Source: Fasciolopsis buskii (Eukaryota; Platyhelminthes; Trematoda; Plagiorchiida; Fasciolidae). From it: a stretch of DNA of 64,000 nucleotides. Of the stretch, positions 30,101 to 42,100 are shown piece by piece (the stretch's first letter is position 1; the number at the start of each line of letters is the position of its first letter). The notes beneath the pieces are model-generated. The model made no database searches, was not told the origin of the DNA, and saw nothing but the letters and a program-made list of their open reading frames with translations. Position numbers and translations under genes: made by a program. The stretch is taken from NCBI GenBank assembly GCA_008360955.1, contig LUCM01007958.1:26118-90117 (forward strand), given 5' to 3'.

Positions 30101-33100
30101 AGCCGATATTCCATGAAGTACAATTTATAAACTGGAACTCCCAGCACAGGTTAACCAAACTTGCAACAAAGAATGAAATACACAAGCACAAACTTATTTA
30201 ACTAACCGAACAAGATCAAACAGTGAATCATCTAGCGCTGAAGCGGCTGTTTGTATGGACGGTTGAAAACTAAACTGCTTAGGGAATGAAGGCTTGTGTG
30301 GTTGGACCTTTAAGGACTAACTTATACTCTTAATATGCATGTTTGGTTCGGACCTAGATGTCAGTATCTTTGGTCTAGTCAATAAAACTTGGTTCAAATA
30401 GTAACGCATTCGGTTTGTCAAGCACTAGATTTGGTTTTTGAAACTACTCTGTTAGTTACTCTGGACGGTTAGCTTATCTCCAGAAATCACAGACTGACAA
30501 GTAAAATTTATTGTACGAAGCTTTTAGATACTAATTCTTTGGGTAACAGTTAGTTTTAAATTTTAGGACTTTGGCCGTTCAGTAATTGACAAGCTTTCCT
30601 GTCGCTATCAACAGCACGAAAACTAGACTACACATTCAGAATATTGACACTGTAATCAATAAAATTTCAGATTGTTGTGCCTTTCAGAGCACGTGATGCT
30701 GAGGAGTACGAGAACAAAGACCTGGTTTTGTACGAAGAGGTGGCTTTGATTTCCGGATTTCAACGTCCAGTGATCTGTCTTATCGGTGCCGATGGGGTTG
30801 GTCGTCGTTCTTTGCGTCGAATGCTAGTCCGTTCCAATCCAGAACGGTACGCCCTGCCGGTTCTACGTGAGTCAGTGTTACATTGTAGATATGATCGAGC
30901 AGTCTCTACTGATTCAAATAAATTAGGCATGACTTTATCATAGCCATGGAGTATAATCTTTTTACATCTGATCCAGAAATGGATTCATTGTTTTGCCAAC
31001 TCCCTACGAACTTTTGCAAGAGTTAGTTGCTGATTCCATGAGCGTCACACGGACCTTTCGGACTAAGTTAGGGTTGTCTCTTCAGCTGTTCTGATTGAAA
31101 AGCAATGGGTTTGTGAGTTCGGTTCTAATGGCCTCATTCCAAACTAAGACATCTAAACTCGGAATATTGTCTCCTTCTCTCTTCCCGTTTGCCAAAGTGG
31201 CTTATCGGCTATTCAACCGACTAGTCATCAAGTCCATGTCAGTTTTGTCCTCAACATTTCAATGGCATGCTAGTCTTTGCAAATGAAATTTCACGCACAA
31301 AATCATGCCTGCACATGTGCCAGTGTGCATGCACAGAGATGTATGAATGTGCAAGTACTCGAAGCTGTAATAATCTTAACCGATCACATTCTAGCACAAC
31401 ATTTTCAAGGAAATTCACTAAGCGAGCAAGTACAACTGCAACATTCACTTCTTGACCCCTTGGAAAAACTCCACGCCTTTTTGATTTCATCTTCATCGAA
31501 ATCCGACAAAGAGATAAGATATTAATTGCCTGGTATAACTTATTCTAAACCAATTTTCACGAATTCTGCTGAATTCAGCCGTGCCAAATTTACCGTGACC
31601 ACCGAATGAGGTATTTGTTTTGGAAATTTCGGAGTTCGGGAAACTCACGCGATTAAATTTACGGTGTATTTTCTTTTCTCACATGTGCATTTGTCTCATG
31701 ATCATGTCTGTTGTTCGTTTAAATTAACGTGAAACGATACGAATCATTGCCCGCATCTTTTATTTTAAACACATTACTTGTACAACCTGGTCGGATTACT
31801 TCGTGTTTTTAATTGAACTGGTTACGCTAGTTGTTTATCACAACCCAGCAACTATCTACTGGGCACTCAACTGATGGGCATCCGTTTGCGGGAACATTTT
31901 TCCAGAAAGACGAATTTATGGTCCTTGGATCACTTAGAATTTTCTTGACTTAGCTGTTTAAGATTGAAGTCATCAAGCTAATTACAAATCAGATGACATC
32001 TGGGTAGAGTTTGAGCCTAAGCTTTAGTTTTATTGAGCCGAGCGGTAATGATTACTACGACTACTTAATGGTCATGCAATAGTTCTAAGATCCTTGGAGA
32101 AAGGTGCTTTTGTAATCCAAAAATTTGATACCTACATTACTGTACTGTAAACGGATATGAAATTAAAGGCTAGCTAGTACTTTTGAGGATGAAAACGTGT
32201 AATTTATTCCGTATAGTGAACGGTGCATGATGATGCCAGGGCGACTGATTCGTGACAGGTAGACAATCACTTTACACTTTTATTCTAGTCATCTTGCTTA
32301 GAGATGAATTTGGGTTACACGTTCTGTAAATGTGCGAATATTGTGCCTTAGCTTCGAGTAACCTAGTGAATTTGTAGGACTTGACAGTGTTCTAATCTAT
32401 ATGAGCACCTGAATGCAACGACGTCAATTATAAAAACAGAACAGCAGATAGTGCCCCCGAATTTTTTAAATTACTACTGAACTCGAAAATGAATTACGAA
32501 GATATGCCATTAATTCTATTTTGATCACCCATGGTGTAGTGAACCGCGATTTTTTCCTGTTTCTGCTTCTATAGGACCGAATACGTAATCGACCAGTAAG
32601 AAAATAAATGGGTGGCCATGACACGTGACTACTCGTCGCTTCGGGCCTGAGTGTCTAGCTAACGCATCTCGTTTATGTAATCCAATGTTTTCTCGTGTTG
32701 TTATCTCTTGCCTTCGTGAATGCAAGATTTATGCTTGATGTGAACGCTATTAATCGTAATTTGGTTAACCGTTTGTTCTTATAATCATTTTTTAGTAAAA
32801 TATCGACAAATGGAAACACAATGATCGACAATTTTTGTTTCAGACACAACCAAAGAACCCGATCCCGACGAAGAGGACGAGACGGAATTTTTAGTCGATA
32901 CACATGCGAATATGGAGAACGATGACTTGCACAATAAATACCTTGAGGTACGATGAATACAGCTGTAGTCCGATCAATGAAAAAATTATTTACTCTGCCG
33001 AGGGTATTTAATCACTTCCTTCCTCAACTGGCTTCTTCTCTCTGTTTTGATATGGTCTTGTGTTCACGCATATGGCTTGCAAGTGAGAGTTAATTCATAA

Positions 33101-36100
33101 ACGAACGAAAAATTGTCCTGGTCGATATGACTGTGAGCCATCATTGCAGTCATTGTTTGCAAACCGCTAACTTTAATGGTACGATACAACTCAAATGCTC
33201 ATTGAGCTGTCTTTTTACTCCGAAAATATGGTAAGCAACGATTGACTTGTTAGGTCAACGATTTCGTGACCCGTTTGATCGATTCAGCAAATGAATAAGA
33301 CCACTGTATGCAAACCTGTAATTGCTCCGTCCTGTGAATCAACTGGTTACGACGACTGTATTTCTGCGATGTTTTATTCTATTCTAGGATGCTCAGTGAT
33401 TCACCAGCTATCTATCAGTGACATTGATTTGAATTGGGCCGTGTTTCCGGTGGCATGGTAATAGATAATAATGCCTTAACCATTGTGGCTAAAACTTAAA
33501 ATTGCCAAACTTTTGCACTAATTTAAATTTTAGTTCAAAATGTGAGCACTATTCATCCCGTAAGGTGAAATAACAACACGGATGCTCATTGGCACGCTAT
33601 AAATTGAAACACTGGTGTCAGCCCGGACTTGAGTGATGCTGTGGAAGTCTCTTATTGATCACACAGAATGATCCGTTTCTTCGAATACGATAACAGTTGT
33701 TGAATTACTAAAAACAAAAAAGAAATGACCGTTGGTAAGATCAGGTTTACTGGTTATTTGCTGCTGCCTTAGAGAGAAACAAGATGATAGAATTTCAGCC
33801 ATTAGAAATACGACTACGCCAAATAATACCAGGTGCCTTAGAGGTATACACTGTTTATGCGTTTGAAATACGATAAGTAAAACTGTCGAGATTCATAGAA
33901 AGCCTACACTTAAATTACCCAGAAATTCCACAGAGAAGACTATACGTTTTAACAAGTCATAAGGCGCCGAAACTGTTAGCATGATGAGATCCAATACACT
34001 ATTAGCAAAATCTAAATTCATCGCTTCAGGATGTTAAAACGTCGTATCCTCTTTATCCAGTTCATCAAGAAAAAAGAAAGATCGACGCTGCAAGACATTA
34101 ACAATTCGCATTATCTTGTTGACCACATACGTAAAACAACTTAACATTTTCATGCCATTCGTAGGAAAAAAGTAACCCGATATGCGGATATTTTTAGGGA
34201 ACAGGAAAGTCCGGAAAATTCCAGTCACGTAATCGATGTCAACTCCACCGAAGATGATTTGATTTCGTCGACATCTCGTGCAACCTCATAAGTAGAATAA
34301 ATGATCTCATCGGGAAAATGTTAGCGTCTCGCACCATCTGTCCGGACTATGTTTATCGGCCAAAATATCGTTTGTAGACGAAAGATAGAATGAACTTGGA
34401 AACAACGTCGATAGTTTCTGAAAGCGAGAAGTTAATGGAAGTGCGCATACTTGTACCCCGTTGAAAATGTGACATATCTTCTGGATATACTTTGGATCTT
34501 ATTCTACACCTGACTGCTTTCAAACGTTTGCCGTTTAAGCCGGGTAAACGTTTCTATACCTAATGCATTAGGGGATATTGTTCGATTGATCAAGAGATTT
34601 CTGTCCTGTCATGAACTTTACTCGTTAGTCCGACATTTATGATGCACAAACTGAACTCTTGGTCATCAGAAATTCCTAATGGGATGATGAGACAAGAAAG
34701 AATAACTTTGACGCAGATTTGCAGATCGGATTGGGTGCATATAATTATCCAAACTCTTTGGAAATGTTATGCTGTGAAAGCACGGTTGGTCGCAATGCCC
34801 CGTGGGTACAGTTCGCTGAGATGCTGATCGCCAGGACGACGTACTCTCTGTAATTAGTGAGTTGACAATGTTCCAAAGCAACAAAGTCCAGTTGGTTTTT
34901 TCACATGAGGCCCACTGTAGTGTGAGCAAAAACAGTGGAACTGTTTATGAGGGTTTGTCCAGTTGAGAAGTACATGTGATAAGTAATGCTGTGCAAAGTT
35001 TACAACACAGGTCCTTATCTAAAGAATTGTTTTTTTGGTCGGTAAAGCGATTGGCGGTGCCAGCAATCGCTCGTTTTACCTAGAAGTTCGGGTACAAAAC
35101 AACCTGCCGCCGTTAAACACGACTACTTCGTCGATTACCCGGCATCGCAATACCCCCTTACTATCTTTCCCTTTTCAAATACCAAATCTGAATTTTGGCA
35201 TATGCCACTTATTACTCTGATCCACTGATGTGATTTGCATTTCCTTGTGCTTTGTTTTTGTCAGTTTGGAGAGTATGAAGGGCACTACTATGGTACGAAA
35301 TTGGACAGCATTCGACAGGTAGTTGCTTCCGGCCGCACATGCCTGCTCACATGTAACGTTCAGGCTGTCCCAAAAATCCGAAATTCTGAATTCATGCCAT
35401 TTGTGGTATTTCTGGCTGCGCCATCTGTAAGTTGTATGAAAGCTATGTACGAATACGGGATGAGCATGCGATTCACCGACAAATGGAAAAGGGTAAGCTG
35501 CGTCATGTAGAAGTAATTTTATTTTATTTTCCTTACAATGTTCGGTTGCTGACTTTCCCCTATACGACCTTAGACAAATTCTTTGTCAGTATCGACCTTT
35601 ATAGACATTGCCACTGAACAATATTCGTATTCTATCCGATAAGGAAGAGGACCAATGACTAGTTAGCAAACAAGCAAAAATCAATGACCGACGGTGGTCA
35701 AGCGGATAAGACATCTGTTAACCCAAAAGACCAGCAGTTTGAATCGTAGGTCCACTGATCATCTTGGTAGCAGATAACAATTCGTTGCCGTCTGGATCGC
35801 TTCCACGTCTGACTTATTGGGATATCATGGGGTCCTACGCCACTCCAAATTTCACGGTCGTTGATTGCAACATTAAGAAATCTAACCAAACGTCTACAAC
35901 GGTCCAGTAGAGTTATCACTTTGATTCAAACCTAAGAGTTTAATCCGCCTTACTTGAGACAGCCCTCTGGTTAAGGTTTTGACAGACCGCAGACGGGGCA
36001 CTTCGACCAACCTTTCAGCGATTACCTGCCTTCAAGAATTGTGTAAGTGGATGAAATTTATCTGCGGGGCTGCGTATCACAAGCACAAGCATAATACTCA

Positions 36101-39100
36101 GCGCTTAGATAATTGTAATTATTACCGTGAAAATAGATAGTGTCACGCACTAGTTCTCATAAACCAGTCAAAGTAGACGGTCAGTGAGGAATCGGTAACC
36201 ATGTGGAGGAAAATTGGCGGCAAGTAAATGGTGCCACATTGAGAAGCTCAAACATCATACCAAGACCTTTGGTGGACGGCAGACCGCTCAAATAGTGAGT
36301 TCCGGTTAAAACAGCCAAGCAGAGGCATGTAAATGAAACGACGTGAATGATAACAAAATGAACGAAATCAGCAGCCCGTCTACACGATCGAAACAGAGAC
36401 AGATAGCAAAGTCAAAGATAAGATCCATCTTGCTTTTTTAACGTGGAGAACAGCTTATTGAAATGACCGCTTAGTTTGATCACTGTAGTTGTTGGGTTGT
36501 TAATAAATGTTTGTCTGGTCTCGAATTCTTGCTCTGCTTCTTCATATGGTTTACTCGCATTACTCGAGCACTGCCCTGTATATAGCAAAGTCTGAACATT
36601 ACAGGTCACATTTTTGATCCATAGAGGAGAACCGACAAAATTCATATGATGCACATCAACACTAAACTGGATAATCGAATATGACGATGCAACAGGTATT
36701 TAAGGTGAGGTTTTCCAACTTCAGCCGATTTCTGGAGTTTAGGGGCTCTGCACCCGTCGTTTGTGGATATCACTAGTGATCAGCTATTACCAGGACCTCT
36801 TGCTGGAAAGCCTCAATTATTGCAATTCTTGCTAGAGTCAACACAAAGTTAGTGAGGTGTCCATAAGCTTTGAGTGATGCCACACTCGCTAGCCGGAAGG
36901 AAGTCGTTGGCACAGAATCAATGGGGATGTAAATCGTGCTGCTTCGTTGAAAAGCTGATAGATAGGCTAAGGCTACTGCAGCCGGACAGCCACCGATTGT
37001 TCCATCTGTCATATCAAGCTGACTGGGTGAAGACAAAAGGAGATACACTGAACAAGTGCAGGTCCATACCCAAGCAACAAGAGTTCTAATCCCGGCCCGG
37101 CAGTGTCGCTGCCTTCCAATTCTGTTTGAGTACCCGCTTGGTATCCAGCCCACTGGTAGACCGCAGGAGCTGAGAGGTGCCGATGGAGTTGAATAAGCTA
37201 GATTACAAATGTGTGGTACGCTCCACAATGTTTCTTTCCTTTTCTGCTTTCTCTCCATTGTTTTCTTTCTTCATTATGCCTCTAGTGGCACATAATATGC
37301 ACACGAATTTGAGAAACATATATATATATATATGTATATGGGACTGAATTCCACTCGGTTGTGGGCTTCATCGTTATAGACTACAGGATGGAAACTGCAG
37401 TAGTAGTGGGGTCGAAAATTTGATTTATCTCTTTCAGAACGATTAGGTCTATCTTGTAAGACTCCGGTGACCGGGACGACACGATGTCCAAAGCAATGGC
37501 ATCGATGAGAACATCCATCGGTAAATCGGGCAGGACGTTTGCAAAGCTAAGCAAGCATCTTTAGCAACCTGTCTTGGGACTACAACACCAGGATCTTCGC
37601 TTTAGATTTCGCCATGTGATAAACGTATGCGAACAGTCACTTCGGCACTGGTACTGACTCAAGTGCCAGGGAGTCATCGTATCTTCGTAATTGTTAACGA
37701 GAAAGAATAAGGAAATTTGAAAATCCGATTGGCCAGTAAGTTATCATGACTGGCAAACTAAGAGTCATCATACAGCAGATCAAGTGAGATCACATGAAAA
37801 CAATGAGGGGATTTTTGGAGTTCACTATTGAGTAGGGGTGCCTTCTCTTTGAGTAAAGGAAATTTCAGCCTGCCAGCAACCGTTTATATATGCGAAAACC
37901 ATCGGTTTATCTATTTAAATCGACTGATTCTCTCTGTCGGTTTTCCATTATTCTTATCCTGAAACGGAAAAATAAAAAGGCTGAAATCAGAAACAGTCGA
38001 GATATTTACCAGGGTTGATATGAAGACAGGATGATATGGAATATGTGATATGACAACATCGGCATTGTACGACTGCGTTTTCAGCAGACTTGAAACGGAG
38101 AGAAAACAATAGCAACGGCGTAATTGAAAATTCGGGCTGCATGTGCAAGATTTAAGTCACTGATGTATGCAGTGAAGAAAGCATATATCAAGAGAACACT
38201 TCTCAGCAAACCGACAACACCAAATGACGGCGTTTATTGTCTTTTTCCTGACACACCATGCCGACATAGTTGAAAGCGATGATTTTAAGTTATTTGACAA
38301 GAGATATAACCAAACGGTCGATGCCTCCCGAGTAGAAGGCAACTCGTCACAGCCAAAGGAAATGAGGAATTAGGAGAAGCAAAAGGTCGTCCAGCTGCTC
38401 AGCAGCAAAAAAGAACCAGTATACAGTATGTTCCGGAAAAACTGGTTCGGTTCTGGATTTCAGTTACCATATTTTTAGCACTTCATTCTTATGCGTGTCA
38501 AATGTGAGAGGATTTGGCTAACTACCATAAATAAATGGGCGATTTAGGATATCACTGTCGCCTAATGGCACTTCAAACTGGAACTTGAGTCTCAGATGCA
38601 TCAGGAATTTCTGACCGATTGCTAGATATTCAGATTATTATTTAGGCTGCCACCGATGGATGATGTGAATGTGCAGGTAAATGTAACCTTCTTCCAGCAT
38701 TATAAGTAGCAGAGAATGTTACTATGGCTGCCACCGGAGTAAGTTAGAAACAACGGTTCGCGCTCATTCATCAAACGTGAGCAACGTCGTGCTTGATTAC
38801 CGATTGCTTGTGGAACCGAATGGGAATACAAGGTATTATGGCCATTCCTGAAAGGCGATGGTCGAACAAGTAAGTAGTAGCCCTTCGTTGTAAGGGGGGA
38901 GGGCATTTCCAACTAACTCACTGGCCGTCACTTTCCCAGGCGGCATACCTTCACTGACCACTGCCTGTTGTGGGAACACTGTATAATTCTCAAGCAATAA
39001 AAGGCAAAACGGTTATCATTGTTGCTACTAATTGTCATTCTCAACAAAAAACGGGAATAACTGCATTTTCCTGAACTCTATGCACTTCGATTTTTCTTGT

Positions 39101-42100
39101 TAGCTCGCTTCACTTCAGTCAGCACAACCGCTAACTGCGCAATAAACAGCCGCCTTTTCAGTAGTTAGTTCACAGCATCATCTGCTCAAAAAGAACAAAA
39201 ATCAAAGAATAGGATGAGAATGAATGGAACACAATACGTTGAGCAACTATCCAAAAGAGTAATAATTTCAGATCCAAGAAGAAAAATGACTGAGGAAATG
39301 AGACAAAAGCTACTGTCTTCAATCACAGCTTCGGCGATCTGGACCCACACCCGGTATTCTAACTGCACTCACACGAACCAGTACACTAGCTAAAGTTGTC
39401 ATATTGTCCCCATATCATCGACTGATCGCCTGGATCCTTCTTGCAACCCTTGCCTGCCTCGCAGAACAGCACAATGAGGCAGTCGTTATGCACAAAAAGG
39501 TCCCAGCTACATTACCCTAGTCGAATTCAGATCCTCTTCTAACGACTGGACCCTAGGACCCATTAGCTTATGTCTAACCTCCCAGTTATTGGCTAGCGGT
39601 GGCCAAGCAGATAAGGTCGTGGCATTCAGACATGAGAGTTGTGGGTTCGAATCCCCTCGCCGCCAGTCAACTTCCCCATTTGGCAGCCCTCTGTTGGTCG
39701 CGGCACCCTTCCTGAAAAATAATGTACCTTGCTATTTCACTAATAAAAAAGTAAAAGATAAAAAAGAAAAAATCCTCCCACGGTATTCTACCAATTCCAC
39801 GAAGACAGCGGAGTTTAAACGCCAAGATTTTTCCCACATCTTCTCTCAACGGTCGTGTTTCGAAGTGTAGAGTAGAGTAGTATACGCACTGCCATTGCGT
39901 ATACCCGACCTTTTATCGATAATACCATGTCACACCAAAACCACAGAGCTCTCAAACTGGTGGACGTTAATCGAACCTTTTTTATGCGTGAACACACTTC
40001 ATCCGACACAACTAACCAAACAACCAAACCTATCTACCTCACCCAGTTGTTCCCGTGCAAGAACAAGGTTCAGATTCGAGTCAATCCAATCCCACAATAG
40101 CACTTTACACTTTGAAGGTGCAAAACGCATCCCAAACAACTGCACTGTCGTTCAGATGATCGGGAGAAACTTGTAACTTACTTTAGTCTTCACTCAGTAG
40201 CACAATGTTGTTCGCAAATTCGAAACCAGAAAATTTTCTATCTGAGCAAATATCGACGTCACTATTCTCACATGAGGAGAGGGCTGTCTCCACTATCATC
40301 CTAATGACAAAATTGAAAAGAAAAGTTGGAAGCGGGAAATCCTGACGAACACCACATCTCTTGGTGAACTCGGGTCAAATATCGATGTAAGCACGAACTC
40401 GGTTTCGGCTGTTCACATGCAGGAATTGAATAAGTGAAATAAATTCCTTGATAAGATGTAGAGCCACAAAAATGTAAGATCGACTGAGTCGAACGGTGAT
40501 TTCGGATGAAGGAAGAAAGAAATAATGGATCAACAGAACATGTGCTTACTTTCTATGATTTATCGCAAATTGAGTATTTAGTCAGTACAACGAAGACCGA
40601 CTCAGAAATCGGCTTGGTTCTCACACACGCATCTTTCGCAAGTACTAGATAATAATTTGGGGATAGTGCTCGTCCGCTTAATCCACGTTTTCTTAGTAAA
40701 TTCTTTCAGATATTTTCTATACACTCGAGTTTATAGATAGAGTGTCAACAGCCACCCTCCGGTTGATAACACAAATGAAAACCACGGTTTGAACGGTGCA
40801 CACAGAACACTTCAATGACATTTAAAAGATCTTTGATGCGAACATGTTCAGTACTACTTGAACCACGCGGAAAAACATGTAGCAGCATCTCTAACGCCAT
40901 AATGCTTTTCTCAGATTATGGAAGATACGAATGTATCGAAATTTATTCCGTGATAGTCCGATGGATTCAGTCTCACTCGAGCGAAAACTGGCTGCGTAAT
41001 CAAGCGAGGCCAGATAACTAAATGTCTCGAAAAACGAGCTTGTGGTCCAAACTATTTTACCCATGCGGAAAGCAGAGTAATCTGCAACAAAATAAATTCA
41101 ATAACCCTGTTTTCGTTTCATTTGCCAACTGTCCATCATAGCGATCAGATAATCGAATACGCGGATGTTTTACTCTGGTTATTATTGAAGCGAAAAGGTA
41201 TAGCATTTCCGGGAAGGGATTGCACTCAACATAAGACTTACCGGTGTAAAATTTGGCCACGTCTTACTACAGAACGATCATCAGGAACCATCGATCAACG
41301 TCACCACGACGCTTTGAATGTGATCCAGATCGTTCACCAGTTCCACACCTATTATGAGTGTGCCCCTTTGATCACGATTTCAGTCATCAGCCAGCCTAAC
41401 CAAACCACTGAGAAAACTATACAGATGGTTCTCACGCACGCGTCTTTCGCGTGCAATAGATAATGGGTGGAGAAAAATGCCTGCCAGCAGGTTGGTAGCA
41501 ATGCCTACCTAACTAATTCCTCTTTGACGTTCTCATGAAGGCCTATCACATTTCTTCGGAAGTAATTTGTAATCTGTTCTCTTGGCTCCTTAGATCCCAA
41601 CAGCTTTCTAACTCTTGTGAACAAAGTCATAGACGTCTTGTGATGATGAGGTAAAGTTGTAGAAGAGAACTAATGACATGGTAAAATTGGACAGTTCGTG
41701 GTCATTTTTGTCGGTTTATGTGACACCAACATCAACGCGAGATTATCGATTTGGCTTAAAATAGAACGGGCTCATAAAAATATTGAGTGGTCATCGTTGA
41801 CCGATGTAATTCAGATAATATTCTTATAATGAACAATTCCAAAAGTTTCTGTAGAGTGTGTTAGAAACAGGCATGCACGTGGATTAGCAGATCTTCGATT
41901 GGTTTGATCAACGATGTTTTGTTTATTTTTAGGCTGTTTGGTTGGACGAGTGTCGTTTTTCTTATCCGTATTTGGAATTAGTTGAGCGAACGTGCTACTT
42001 CATATAAATCAATGACTGAAGAGGTGTTCTACGTAATTTTCATTTCGGAAATTACAATAAGTATTGAGTTACGGCGAATTAACGTATTCATTAAAAATAG

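Noticed and set aside
39591..39661. Possible genuine tRNA gene
   Set aside because: It has a perfect B box, but the head is followed by a body and tail shared with other dispersed copies, and the anticodon and acceptor arms pair poorly; it is a SINE head.
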